Source: Verrucomicrobia bacterium Tous-C9LFEB
GTDB taxonomy: Bacteria; Verrucomicrobiota; Verrucomicrobiia; Methylacidiphilales; UBA1321
Assembly (NCBI GenBank): GCA_002304345.1
Contig: NEUU01000003.1
Coordinates: 186,001 to 250,000, forward strand
Direction of reading: 5' to 3'
Length of the DNA: 64,000 nucleotides
Shown here piece after piece: positions 51,741 through 60,969 of the stretch; positions within the stretch are counted from its first letter, which is position 1; the number at the start of each line of letters is the position of its first letter. The position numbers and the translations under genes were made by a program. The notes beneath the pieces are model-generated. The model worked only from the letters and a program-made list of their open reading frames with translations. It searched no databases and had not been told where the DNA came from.

Positions 51741-53843
51741 ATGTCAAATTCCGTTGTCATTAATCACCCCAGCCAAGGAGCCATGTACATGCTTTCCCGA
51801 GGCTTCAAACCCTTTCCCGTAATTGAGCGTGACAAGCGCCCTCTTGTCAAAGATTGGCAACAGTGGGCAAATCGAGCGTCAAGAGGATTAATATCCACCT
51901 ACGCACTGGAAGAGGTCGATTACAACTGGGGTATCCTACCAGCGGCATCTGGCCATCTCGTCCTTGATATCGACAGTGGGTACAAGCTGAAAAATAAAAG
52001 AGTCATCAAGGCTATTGGAGACAAATCGCTTGCAAGGCTTGAGGAGGAGCATGGAAAATTGCCTGAGACGTTCACCGTCAGAACGCCGTCAGGAGGGGAG
52101 CATCGTTATTTCAAAGGAACTTGTCGCCCTACTCAAAGCGTTCTGGGCAAGCACATCGACACGCGCTCTGAGGCTTCGTATGTCGTTGCCCCCGGCTCTA
52201 CCTGCCACACCATAGACGGGAAGGGCAACAAGATCAAAGGCACCTACACCATTATCAATGATGTTGAGCCAGCGGAGTGCCCAGAATGGATGCTCGGACT
52301 CTTGACGCGCAAGGTGGAAGTAAAAGCAGCACCGAATTGTCTCGCCGTTTCAAAACTCGACACGGAGTCCAACATTGCCGAGGCAATGGAATTCCTCGCC
52401 TCAGCTCCACTCTGCGTTGAGGGCGATGGAACGCATGGCGGCGAATACCTCCTGAATATCTTCATGGAGTTACGCGATAGGGGCGTTAGCCAAGAGAAAG
52501 CCAAGACGCTTGTGCTCCAGAATTACAATGATCGTTGTGATCCCCCGTGGGAACTGACCGACGAGCACCACGCCTCCCACTTCCACAAAAAGCTGCATAA
52601 CGCCTACACCTACGCCAAGAATCCAATCGGCATCAAAACAGAAGAAGCAAGAACGGCTGCTGCACAATCCGATTTTATGGATGCAGCAATAAGTCCTGCG
52701 GTCACTGAATCGAATAAACCTATACCTCTGCACTGGGCAAATGAAATCAATCCACGGAAAACGCCCAAAAGAAAGGTGATTATGCGAGAGCGGTATATGG
52801 CAGGAACGGTGACGGCAATCGTTGCTCAGGGAGGGCTAGGGAAATCCACTCTAACCATGACAGACTCAGCAGGCATTGTTACGGGTAAATCCTTAACCGG
52901 ATTTGAAGTTGTCACGAAAGGCAGAGTCTGGATTTACAATCTTGAGGACGATGCAGACGAGTTGAGGCGGCGATTTGAAGCAATTTTCAAGTGCCATAAT
53001 TTGCCCATTGCTAGCATGGGTGATATCGCTTTTACATCTGGAGTAGACGATCCTCTGTTGCTGGCTACTAGTGGGCGAGATGGAGCCAAAATTAATAAGG
53101 AGGATGTGAATCGCCTCATTGAAACAATCCAGCAGAACAACATCTCGATACTTTTTCTTGATCCCTTTTCTCGCTGTCACACCGCGAAGGAAAATGACAA
53201 TTCTGAGATGAACGTGGTAATGAGTGCGCTTGCAGAAATCACCAAGCGCACAGGATGCGCGATTTGTATCGTGCACCATGCCAGTAAAGCTGGCACTAGC
53301 AAGGATGCCGATCCCAGCGATCAAGGTATTGGTCGTGGTGCATCGGCCATATCTTGCGCAGTACGGTGCTGCCAAAATCTTGCCGAGATGAAGCCCAAAG
53401 AGGCAGAGGATCGCGGAATCCCTCCTGAGGATAGGCATCTTTATTTTAAACTTGTCGATGCCAAGGCCAATCTTTACGTCAAGAAGTCCGACTGCACATG
53501 GTACATGAAAAAATCTATTCAGTTGGAAAATGGTGAGAGCGTAGGTGCGATTGAATGGGTCGATTTACCGAGTCTATCTGAATGTAAAAACCAAATTGAG
53601 AAAGTCGATCAGGGCGAAGAGGTGCTTAAGTTTTTGCGTGAACATCTCAGCGGGGGCGACACGATGCCTCTCGGCAGGCTTCAGGAAATAGCGGAGCAGC
53701 GCGATTTGGCAGCCCTCAAAGGAGTTAAAAACATCACCACGTTTCAGAGGAAGCTGGCCGCATTTCTCGCCGATAGCACCGAGTATTATTTCACTCGTGG
53801 GTTGAAAAACGCATGGCAGATATCACGGGAGGATGTCATCTAG
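51741..53843 (+). CDS. Bifunctional primase-polymerase and RepA-like helicase
   Basis: 700 aa. Residues 1-190 are a prim-pol domain: FKPFPVIERDKRPLVKDWQQ, LVLDIDSGYK with the metal-binding D76-x-D78, TPSGGEHRYFKG and YVVAPGSTC. A linker with HASHFHKKLHNAYTYAK follows. From about 340 there is a RecA-fold ATPase: TVTAIVAQGGLGKSTLTMTD (Walker A), WIYNLEDDADELRRRFEAIF, ISILFLDPFSR (Walker B) and CIVHHASKAGTSKD. Such proteins initiate and prime replication of plasmids and phage satellites. With the upstream iteron-like repeats this indicates an element able to replicate when excised (inference). Confidence 0.9.
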   Translation: MSNSVVINHPSQGAMYMLSRGFKPFPVIERDKRPLVKDWQQWANRASRGLISTYALEEVDYNWGILPAASGHLVLDIDSGYKLKNKRVIKAIGDKSLARLEEEHGKLPETFTVRTPSGGEHRYFKGTCRPTQSVLGKHIDTRSEASYVVAPGSTCHTIDGKGNKIKGTYTIINDVEPAECPEWMLGLLTRKVEVKAAPNCLAVSKLDTESNIAEAMEFLASAPLCVEGDGTHGGEYLLNIFMELRDRGVSQEKAKTLVLQNYNDRCDPPWELTDEHHASHFHKKLHNAYTYAKNPIGIKTEEARTAAAQSDFMDAAISPAVTESNKPIPLHWANEINPRKTPKRKVIMRERYMAGTVTAIVAQGGLGKSTLTMTDSAGIVTGKSLTGFEVVTKGRVWIYNLEDDADELRRRFEAIFKCHNLPIASMGDIAFTSGVDDPLLLATSGRDGAKINKEDVNRLIETIQQNNISILFLDPFSRCHTAKENDNSEMNVVMSALAEITKRTGCAICIVHHASKAGTSKDADPSDQGIGRGASAISCAVRCCQNLAEMKPKEAEDRGIPPEDRHLYFKLVDAKANLYVKKSDCTWYMKKSIQLENGESVGAIEWVDLPSLSECKNQIEKVDQGEEVLKFLREHLSGGDTMPLGRLQEIAEQRDLAALKGVKNITTFQRKLAAFLADSTEYYFTRGLKNAWQISREDVI

Positions 53844-54087
53844 TTTGTCTGTTTGGACGTTTTACGTGTCTGGAAATTGATGGCCGAGTAAATCTGCAAA
53901 CTACTCGCTTTCAGAGCAATGCATATCAAATCCTGTCTGGCAGGATGGCGTAACCCGCCAAACTCATAACTCATTGAAAATAAGGAGTTAAGCGTTTGGC
54001 CAGTTTTACACCCTAAAGGGACACTATCCGTTCGCCATACTCACGGATGTTATCCATTGGGTATGAAATTATAGGAAGAGACTACAA

Positions 54088-54408
54088 ATGAAAAACGACA
54101 CAAAATTGCAGAAGAAAAAGGGTAATAGGGAAAAAGCTGATATCCCTTTTATCAATGACCCTGATCTCGGCATTAGGTTGAATGTTCGCACCAAGAAAAT
54201 GGAGTTATGCCGTTCGGACGATCCGGCATGGACTTGGGATTTAAGCATGACCCATAGCTGGCCGCTTCCTTGCTCCTACAATGACTTCTGGGAATTCTAT
54301 CTGGCCATGCTGTTACGGTATGAGATGCCGCCCAAGCTCGTCCATGAGACCTTTCTAGCAATCCCAGAGTACCGGGAGCGTTTCGGGAAGGACTGGGAAA
54401 AGCTGTAG
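54088..54408 (+). CDS. Hypothetical small protein
   Basis: 106 aa, not recognised. The basic N-terminus (KNDTKLQKKKGNREKAD) is followed by a Trp/Tyr-rich part (DDPAWTWDLSMTHSWPLPCS, YNDFWEFYLAMLLRYEMPPK) and a helical end. Preceded by a 240-bp AT-rich spacer with no other feature. The accessory location suggests element-specific cargo. Confidence 0.6.
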   Translation: MKNDTKLQKKKGNREKADIPFINDPDLGIRLNVRTKKMELCRSDDPAWTWDLSMTHSWPLPCSYNDFWEFYLAMLLRYEMPPKLVHETFLAIPEYRERFGKDWEKL

Positions 54409-54524
54409 CACGGGCACTGCTCAATTCACAATGAGCCTGCCGTCATCTCTCCAGCCATGAGAGAGCTGTTTATCATGCGAAATTGCATGAAGAGCGACGG
54501 TTCCCGCCGCTCTGAGAGTGTGTG

Positions 54525-55103
54525 TCAGTTGCTGGGAGTTTCTGCATTGACCTTGGAATTAACGATTTTCGCCCAAGTGTATTTTAGGGCGAAAAATAGA
54601 GGCACGAGAACAATTAGCCCTCCGCCACCTTTCCAGCCCAAGTATGACCCAATGAGCGTGTGGACAACGATAATTATGAGGCATAAGGTCACCGCCAGCG
54701 CATAACGCAATCCCGGTATTGGCCTTGGATGGCGAATCCAGTCTTTAGCTATAGTGAAGCACTTCTTTGCTGCTTTGACGTAGAAAACGGACGCAGCAAG
54801 TTCGAGGAAATATCCGCTGATCGGCAAATCATCCCCAAGGGACGGAGCCAGCAGAATGGTAAAAAGAATAATTGGTGGTATTGGACTGGCCTTTAGCTCG
54901 GAAAAATAGCCGCCCAGAGTGAGCCTCTTGAAGTGCAACTCAAGTAGCAGCCAGTAAAAGTATGTCATTCCCGGCATGCCAATAATAATACCGAAACCTT
55001 TGTGCCCAGAATCAAAATAGCCGAGCACGGATAGCACTACAAACGCGAGGACTGCACTCGCTAATTTTGTCCAGTGATTTTGAACTAGCTCTTTAAGATT
55101 CAT
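54525..55103 (-). CDS. Integral membrane protein, unknown
   Basis: 192 aa from the ATG at 55103, supported by GAGGAAGG seven bases upstream. The longer frame to 55220 runs into an operator palindrome. About five transmembrane helices (LASAVLAFVVLSVLGYF, FGIIIGMPGMTYFYWLLLEL, PPIILFTILLAPSLG, YALAVTLCLIIIVVHTLIGS, LIVLVPLFFALKY). No family recognised. Divergent from the HTH gene at 55219, with twin operator-like palindromes close to that gene. Confidence 0.75.
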   Translation of the reverse strand: MNLKELVQNHWTKLASAVLAFVVLSVLGYFDSGHKGFGIIIGMPGMTYFYWLLLELHFKRLTLGGYFSELKASPIPPIILFTILLAPSLGDDLPISGYFLELAASVFYVKAAKKCFTIAKDWIRHPRPIPGLRYALAVTLCLIIIVVHTLIGSYLGWKGGGGLIVLVPLFFALKYTWAKIVNSKVNAETPSN

Positions 55104-55177
55104 AGCCAACCTTCCTCGGTTACATCCGCCATATTCCCACTCCATTAACCTAAAGCATCGGTGGCGGATTCTTAAAA

Positions 55178-55219
55178 TGTCCCAGATTTCGGGACAAGTA
55201 AATCCCATTTTTTGGGACA
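55178..55219. promoter_or_regulatory. Twin operator-like palindromes
   Basis: TGTCCC-N7-GGGACA at 55178-55196 and AATCCC-N7-GGGACA at 55201-55219, starting 23 bp apart (about two helical turns). The second overlaps the first base of the HTH start codon. Likely binding sites of that HTH protein, controlling itself and the divergent membrane gene (inference). Confidence 0.6.
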
Positions 55220-55431
55220 TGCGAGCATCGCCTTACGACAAAAAAGTGGCTGAGTTCTTGCGCTCAAGACGTGGCGAGCAGACCTATCGGGACTTTGCAC
55301 CACGGTTGGGCATGAGTCGCTCGACTCTCCATCGCCTTGAGAATTTGGAACAGTCGGTCACTCTCGCTAAGTTGCATGCTATCGCTCAAAGGCTGAGAAC
55401 CAGCGTCGAGACAATTCTCGGTTGGAAATAA
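55219..55431 (+). CDS. XRE-family transcriptional regulator
   Basis: 70 aa from the ATG at 55219. An ATG at 55177 would add 14 residues encoded by the palindromes themselves and is less likely. The HTH core is VAEFLRSRRGEQTYRDFAPR, LGMSRSTLHRLENLEQSVTL, then AKLHAIAQRL. It resembles controller (C) proteins of restriction-modification systems and small phage repressors in size. It lies 107 bp before hsdR, so it may control the restriction operon as well (inference). Confidence 0.85.
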   Translation: MRASPYDKKVAEFLRSRRGEQTYRDFAPRLGMSRSTLHRLENLEQSVTLAKLHAIAQRLRTSVETILGWK

Positions 55432-55538
55432 TCTCAATACGCTATACAGCTCTCGGCAACGCATGCTGAGTTGGATGCGGGTGATATCAACTTCCCCTCT
55501 CGACATTTCCTTTAGGGGGATTAATTTAAGCCCCTGTA

Positions 55539-58343
55539 ATGCCAACGGACACAGGGAATACTCCAGAGGGTCACGCTCGTCAGAAAATCGACGAGCTTCT
55601 CGTGTCGTCGGGCTGGATCATTCAGGATTATAAAACTCTGAATCTCGGTGCAGGCCAAGGCATTGCCATTCGGGAAGTCCCGCTTAAGGAAGGCCGTTGC
55701 GATTACCTCCTCTTAGTTGACCGCAAGCCCGTTGGTGTTGTCGAAGCCAAGAAGGTTGGCACAACCTTATCAGCGGTAGCGGAGCAATCGGGGCAATATG
55801 CTGCCAACCTGCCCGACTTCCTCAAACAAGCCGATCTCGACAAGCTTCCCTTCCTCTACGAGTCCACAGGGGTCGAGACCTATTTCCGCGATGAACGCGA
55901 TCCAGCTCCTCGTTCCCGCCGTGTCTTCTCCTTCCATCGTCCCGAGACCTTGGCTGAATGGTTCACCCACAAGAGCACGCTGCGTTGGTTGCTGGGCGAG
56001 ATGCCCTTTGCGCATCCGCTCGTGACCAATGGCATGCGGGACTGCCAGATTGAAGCCATCACCAATCTCGAAAAGTCATTCGCGGAAGCCAAGCCTCGTG
56101 CGCTCATTCAAATGGCCACAGGTGCGGGGAAGACCTTCACGGCCTGCGCGTTCACCTATCGACTCATCAAGTACGCTGGGGCACGGCGTGTGCTTTTCCT
56201 CGTTGATCGCTCCAATCTAGGGCGACAGGCCAAGAGCGAGTTCGACCAGTTCATCACCCCAGACACCGGGCGCAAGTTCACCGAGCTATACAACATCCAG
56301 CATCTTAGCTCCAATCAGCTCGACTCCGTTGCCAAGGTCACCATCTGCACCATCCAACGGCTTTACTCCATCCTGCGGGGTGAATCGGAGCTTGATGAGG
56401 ACATCGACGAGAAATCAGGCTTTGAACTCGCCGCTGCCGACTCTCGCCCCAAGGACGTTGCCTATAATCCGTCCATTCCCATCGAAGCCTTTGATTTCGT
56501 CATCACCGATGAGTGCCACCGCTCCATCTACAATCTCTGGCGGCAGGTGTTGGAGTATTTCGACGCCTTCCTCATCGGCCTCACCGCGACGCCGTCCAAG
56601 CAGACCATCGGCTTCTTCAATCAGAACCTCGTCACCGAGTACAACCACGAGCGAGCCGTCGCCGATGGCGTCAACGTCGGCTATGATGTCTACCGCATCC
56701 GCACCCAAGTCACCGAGCAGGGGAGCAAAGTGGAGAAGGGCTTCTACGTTGATCGTCGCAACAAGGAAACCCGTCAGTTACGCTGGGAGCGATTGGACGA
56801 GGATTTCGTCTACACCAATAAGGAAGTCGACCGCTCCGTCGTCGTGCCCGATCAAATCCGCACCGTGATCGAAACCTTCCGCAGTGCGCTTCCTGAGCTT
56901 TTCCCGAATCGCACCTTGATTCCCAAAACGCTGATCTTCGCCAAGGACGACTCCCACGCTGAGGACATCGTCCACCTCTGCCGGGAAGTCTTTGGCAAGG
57001 GTAACGACTTCTGCAAAAAGATCACCTACAAGGCTTACAACGCCGACACCAAGCGTTACGAGAAATCCGAAAGTCTCATTCAGGAATTCCGCACCTCACC
57101 GCAACTCCGCATTGCCGTCACAGTCGACATGATCGCCACTGGCACCGATATCAAGCCGCTCGAATGTCTCCTCTTCCTACGCGATGTCCGCAGCCGCGTT
57201 TACTTTGAGCAGATGAAAGGCCGTGGCACCCGCGTGCTGACTCCTACCGACTTGCAGGCCGTGAGCGGAGCCGATGCCCACGCCAAGACTCATTTCGTCA
57301 TCGTCGATGCCGTGGGCGTCTGCGAAAGCGACAAGTCCGATTCACGCCCGCTGGAGCGCAAGCCCACCGTCTCCATGCCCAATCTCCTGCTTGGCATTGC
57401 CCTTGGGAAACGCGACGAAGACGCCATCACCACGCTGGCAGGACGCCTCGCTCGTCTCGACCGCGCCATTGATACCCAGCAGCGCAAAGAAATCACCGAC
57501 GTCGCTGGAGGCAAAACACCAGCCGAACTCTCTGCCGCTTTGCTTCGTGCTCTCGACCCCGATGTCATTGCGGAACAGGCCACAGGCAAACCGGGAGCGT
57601 CCCAATCGGAAGTCGCCCCAGAGCTATTCGAGCAGACCAAGAAAAAACTCGTCGATGCTGCCTGCCTCCCGTTCGATCAACCCGTCTTGCGCGATCTCAT
57701 CGCCAAGGTGAAGCAGGAGACCGAGCAAACCATCGACAACGTCACGGCGGATACGGTGATCTCCTCGGGATTCGATGCCGCCGCGAAAGATAAGGCTGCT
57801 GGCTTGCTCCGCTCGTTCAAGGAATATATCGAGCAGCACCATGCCGAAATCGCCGCGCTGCAAATCCTCTACAGCCGCCCCTATGCCCAGCGACTGACAG
57901 AGCCGATGCTCAAGGAACTCGAAAAGAAGCTGCGTGACAATCACGCCACATGGACAGAGGATCGCCTTTGGGACGCCTACGTCGCCACCAACCCCGACCG
58001 CGTCAAAGGCCGCACCCAAACCGGACGCTTCGCCGACCTCGTTTCACTCGTCCGCTTCTCGCTGGAACAGCAACCCGTGCTCAAACCCTTTGCCGAGTCG
58101 GTTCAGGAACGCTTTAATGGCTGGCTTATGGACAAAGCCAAAGCCGGAACCACCTTCAGTGCCGATCAACAGGCATGGCTCGAATTGGTGCGCGATCACA
58201 TCGCCACCAGCCTCAGCATCGAACCGGACGACTTCGATTACGCCCCCTTCAGCCAGCGCGGTGGACTCGGCAAAGCCCATCAACTTTTCGGCGATCAACT
58301 CCCTCAACTTTTGGAGGAACTGAATGAAACCCTCGCCGCGTAA
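55539..58343 (+). CDS. hsdR: Type I restriction endonuclease subunit R
   Basis: 934 aa. The N-terminal nuclease domain has Asp55 (GRCDYLLLVD) and Glu69-x-Lys71 (VGVVEAKK), the PD-(D/E)xK site. The SF2 motor has Walker A ATGAGKT (193-199), DECH (324-327), GLTATPS and the motif VI region YFEQMKGRGTR. The C-terminal helical part ends SQRGGLGKAHQLFGDQLPQL. It translocates and cuts unmethylated foreign DNA together with HsdS and HsdM. The last 93 bases are duplicated at 59493-59585 just before hsdS. It is first in the locus and overlaps the next gene by 20 bases. Confidence 0.96.
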   Translation: MPTDTGNTPEGHARQKIDELLVSSGWIIQDYKTLNLGAGQGIAIREVPLKEGRCDYLLLVDRKPVGVVEAKKVGTTLSAVAEQSGQYAANLPDFLKQADLDKLPFLYESTGVETYFRDERDPAPRSRRVFSFHRPETLAEWFTHKSTLRWLLGEMPFAHPLVTNGMRDCQIEAITNLEKSFAEAKPRALIQMATGAGKTFTACAFTYRLIKYAGARRVLFLVDRSNLGRQAKSEFDQFITPDTGRKFTELYNIQHLSSNQLDSVAKVTICTIQRLYSILRGESELDEDIDEKSGFELAAADSRPKDVAYNPSIPIEAFDFVITDECHRSIYNLWRQVLEYFDAFLIGLTATPSKQTIGFFNQNLVTEYNHERAVADGVNVGYDVYRIRTQVTEQGSKVEKGFYVDRRNKETRQLRWERLDEDFVYTNKEVDRSVVVPDQIRTVIETFRSALPELFPNRTLIPKTLIFAKDDSHAEDIVHLCREVFGKGNDFCKKITYKAYNADTKRYEKSESLIQEFRTSPQLRIAVTVDMIATGTDIKPLECLLFLRDVRSRVYFEQMKGRGTRVLTPTDLQAVSGADAHAKTHFVIVDAVGVCESDKSDSRPLERKPTVSMPNLLLGIALGKRDEDAITTLAGRLARLDRAIDTQQRKEITDVAGGKTPAELSAALLRALDPDVIAEQATGKPGASQSEVAPELFEQTKKKLVDAACLPFDQPVLRDLIAKVKQETEQTIDNVTADTVISSGFDAAAKDKAAGLLRSFKEYIEQHHAEIAALQILYSRPYAQRLTEPMLKELEKKLRDNHATWTEDRLWDAYVATNPDRVKGRTQTGRFADLVSLVRFSLEQQPVLKPFAESVQERFNGWLMDKAKAGTTFSADQQAWLELVRDHIATSLSIEPDDFDYAPFSQRGGLGKAHQLFGDQLPQLLEELNETLAA

Positions 58344-59481
58344 ACCCGACTACAACCAGCTTCTTGGCGATCTGAGCGGATTGCTGGAACAAGCTCGCCG
58401 CGCCACGGCGCGTTCCGTCAATTCCATCATGACTGCTGTCTACTGGGAAACCGGTCGACGCATCGTGGAGCATGAACAGGGCGGAAAAAAAAGGGCGGGA
58501 TATGGTGAGGCTTTATTGGATCGTCTTGCGGTGGATCTCACCAAAAAATTTGGCCGTGGTTTTGCGCGACCCAATCTTATTCGAGCAAGGCAATTTTATA
58601 TCGCATTTCCAGCGGCGACAATACGCTCGACAGCGTCGAACGAATTACAACAGCCCATAACGATTCGTTCAACACCGTCGAACGAATCTATTTCGTCAAT
58701 TGTCCTTAAGCAGCCTCAGGCAAAAGACGGCATAGAACTCCTTCAACAACTCGCTGTCCTATTTCCGCTTTCGTGGTCGCACTACGTTTTACTTGTCAGC
58801 CGCAGTCGCTCCCCGGAAGCAATGGCTTTCTATCATACCGAAGCCTTGAGCGGTGGCTGGTCGGTGAGGCAACTCGACCGACAGATGTCCTCGCTTTTTT
58901 ACGAACGCGCCGCCTTATCCAAAAATAAAGCCGCTATCCTGAAGAAAGAGACCAAGCCGAAACCGGAGGATGCCATATCCGCTGACGAAGAAATCCGCGA
59001 CCCGCTGGTTTTGGAATTTCTCAATCTTCAGGATCAATACTCTGAGTCCGATCTTGAAGCCGCTCTCATTCGACATCTTGAAACCTTTCTCCTTGAGCTT
59101 GGTAGTGATTTTGCCTTTGTCGGACGCCAGCGCCGCTTGCGTATCGGAGACGAGTGGTTTCGCGTTGATCTCCTGTTCTTCCATCGTCGCTTGCGCTGCC
59201 TCGTGGTAATTGATCTCAAACTCGGCAAGTTCACCCATGCCGACGCTGGACAAATGCACCTTTACCTCAACTACGCCCGCGAACATTGGACACAGCCCGG
59301 AGAAAATCCCCCAGTTGGTTTGATCCTTTGCACCAGTGCCAATGCAGCCCTCGCCAAATACGCGCTTGAAGGATTGCCCAACAAAGTCCTCACCCGCGAA
59401 TATCAACTGGCTCTACCCAAAGAAAAACTTCTCGCTGCCGAATTGGAAGCCACCCGCAAACAACTGGAGGCAAGGAAATGA
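58324..59481 (+). CDS. YhcG/DUF1016-family PDDEXK nuclease protein
   Basis: 385 aa, overlapping the hsdR end by 20 bases. The N-terminal DUF1016_N region has TARSVNSIMTAVYWETGRRI, VEHEQGGKKRAGYGEALLDR and ARQFYIAF. A variable part with a short repeat (TIRSTASNE, TIRSTPSNE) follows. The C-terminal nuclease domain has WSVRQLDRQMSSLFYERAAL, DFAFVGRQRRLRIGDEWFRV, DLLFFHRRLRCLVVIDLKLG (D...E/D-x-K site) and AGQMHLYLNYA. Family members often accompany type I restriction systems and are suspected defence nucleases. Here it separates hsdR from hsdS, and the duplicated hsdR end downstream suggests it was inserted. Confidence 0.92.
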   Translation: MKPSPRKPDYNQLLGDLSGLLEQARRATARSVNSIMTAVYWETGRRIVEHEQGGKKRAGYGEALLDRLAVDLTKKFGRGFARPNLIRARQFYIAFPAATIRSTASNELQQPITIRSTPSNESISSIVLKQPQAKDGIELLQQLAVLFPLSWSHYVLLVSRSRSPEAMAFYHTEALSGGWSVRQLDRQMSSLFYERAALSKNKAAILKKETKPKPEDAISADEEIRDPLVLEFLNLQDQYSESDLEAALIRHLETFLLELGSDFAFVGRQRRLRIGDEWFRVDLLFFHRRLRCLVVIDLKLGKFTHADAGQMHLYLNYAREHWTQPGENPPVGLILCTSANAALAKYALEGLPNKVLTREYQLALPKEKLLAAELEATRKQLEARK

Positions 59482-59585
59482 AAATGCACGCGAGCCAGCG
59501 CGGTGGACTCGGCAAAGCACATCAACTCTTCGGCGATCAACTCCCCAAGCTGCTCGATGAACTCAATGAGGTGTTGGCAGCATGA
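59478..59585 (+). pseudogene. Duplicated hsdR 3' end (35-codon remnant)
   Basis: ATG at 59478 overlaps the preceding stop. The frame reads MKMHASQRGGLGKAHQLFGD then QLPKLLDELNEVLAA and ends by overlapping the hsdS start. It matches the hsdR C-terminus. The first 53 bases from 59493 differ at two positions from 58251-58303, then divergence rises. It is probably the original hsdR end displaced by the inserted gene. It may be translated but is unlikely to function. Confidence 0.75.
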
Positions 59586-60961
59586 CCAAAGTTGCGTCGC
59601 AAAAGTCCCAGTGGCAATGGAAGACCATGGGCGACATTACTGAAATTGTCGGAGGAGGGACACCTAAGACCACTCAGTCAGAGTATTTCGGAGGCGACGT
59701 GCCATGGATTACCCCTGCCGATCTTTCTGGCTATACTGATAAAGAGATCAGCCGGGGAACCCGTAACATTACGCAAGAAGGGCTGGCTAATTCGGGCGCT
59801 CGACTTATGCCCAAAGGCACGGTTCTATTTAGCTCAAGAGCACCTATAGGCTACGTTGCGATTGCCGCCAATTCCGTCTCAACAAGTCAGGGATTCAAGA
59901 GTTTTATACCTCAAAAAGGTATTTCCTCCGATTTTCTATATTACTATCTGCAACACGCTAAGAAATTCGCCGTTGAGCTTGCAAGTGGCACCACTTTTCT
60001 TGAAATCTCTGGCAAAAAGGCGGCGCAAATACCGGTTCCAGTAGTTCCTTTCAACGAGCAAAAGCAAATCGTTGCCGAGATAGAAAAGCAATTTACCCGA
60101 CTTGATGCAGGAGTGAAGGCATTAAAGCGAGTACAGGCCAATCTCAAACGTTATCGCGCCTCCGTCCTCAAAGCCGCATGCGAAGGTCGACTTGTCCCCA
60201 CCGAGCACGAACTCGCTCGCAAAGAAGGCCGCACCTACGAAACCGGAGAACAACTCCTCACCCGCATCCTTACCGAACGCCGCCAAAATTGGCAAGGTCG
60301 CGGCAAATACAAAGAGCCCATAACTCAAACAGCAAGTCTCACGCCTCTTCCAAAGGGATGGACATGGAGTAGTATAGCGCAAATCTCTTTTCTCGATATT
60401 GGGTATGCATTTAAAAGCGCAGAATTTGCAAAGTCTGGTGAAATACGCCTTTTGCGGGGTGAAAATATTGAACCCGGGAAACTCCGTTGGTTAGATACTC
60501 GTTACTGGCCAAAATCAAAGCTACATGAGTTTCAAAATCTGCTCCTTCGTGAAGGCGATATCGTTCTCGCGATGGATCGGCCTCTAATATCATCTGGGTT
60601 AAAAATTGCACAAGTTACCCCATTTGATCTTCCATGTTTGCTCGTGCAGCGGATGGCTCGTTTCCAACTAGTCGACGAGCTAATGACCAAATATCTTTTT
60701 ATTACGCTCAACACTAACGCTTTTATTAAACACCTGCTTGGCGGGCAAACTGGCACGCAACTTCCACACGTGAGCGGCGATGGAATTCAAAGCTTTCTTG
60801 TTCCACTCCCACCACTCGCCGAACAAAAACGCATCGTCGCTGAAGTCGAACGCCGCCTCAGCGTCATCGACGAACTGGAAGCCATCGTTTCCGCCAATCT
60901 CCAACGCGCCACCCGCCTCCGCCAATCCATTTTACGCAAGAGTTTTTTAGGAAAGGAATAA
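59582..60961 (+). CDS. hsdS: Type I restriction-modification specificity subunit S
   Basis: 459 aa with two target-recognition domains. TRD1 is residues 10-160 (WKTMGDITEIVGGGTPKTTQ, GTVLFSSRAPIGYVAIA, IPVPVVPFNEQKQIVAEIEK). The first conserved helix is about 160-205 (FTRLDAGVKALKRVQANLKR). TRD2 is about 255-415 (LPKGWTWSSIAQISFLDIGY, VPLPPLAEQKRIVAEVERRL), followed by the second helix (DELEAIVSANLQRATRLRQS). It sets the bipartite DNA target. TRD2 is clearly more AT-rich than the flanking helices, a sign of TRD exchange. The start overlaps the hsdR remnant (ATGA). Confidence 0.95.
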   Translation: MTKVASQKSQWQWKTMGDITEIVGGGTPKTTQSEYFGGDVPWITPADLSGYTDKEISRGTRNITQEGLANSGARLMPKGTVLFSSRAPIGYVAIAANSVSTSQGFKSFIPQKGISSDFLYYYLQHAKKFAVELASGTTFLEISGKKAAQIPVPVVPFNEQKQIVAEIEKQFTRLDAGVKALKRVQANLKRYRASVLKAACEGRLVPTEHELARKEGRTYETGEQLLTRILTERRQNWQGRGKYKEPITQTASLTPLPKGWTWSSIAQISFLDIGYAFKSAEFAKSGEIRLLRGENIEPGKLRWLDTRYWPKSKLHEFQNLLLREGDIVLAMDRPLISSGLKIAQVTPFDLPCLLVQRMARFQLVDELMTKYLFITLNTNAFIKHLLGGQTGTQLPHVSGDGIQSFLVPLPPLAEQKRIVAEVERRLSVIDELEAIVSANLQRATRLRQSILRKSFLGKE

Positions 60962-60969
60962 GCGATATT

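Noticed and set aside
55177-55218. Upstream start for the XRE regulator
   Set aside because: The extra 14 codons are made of the operator palindromes; the mirrored frame on the other strand shows the same false MSQ start.
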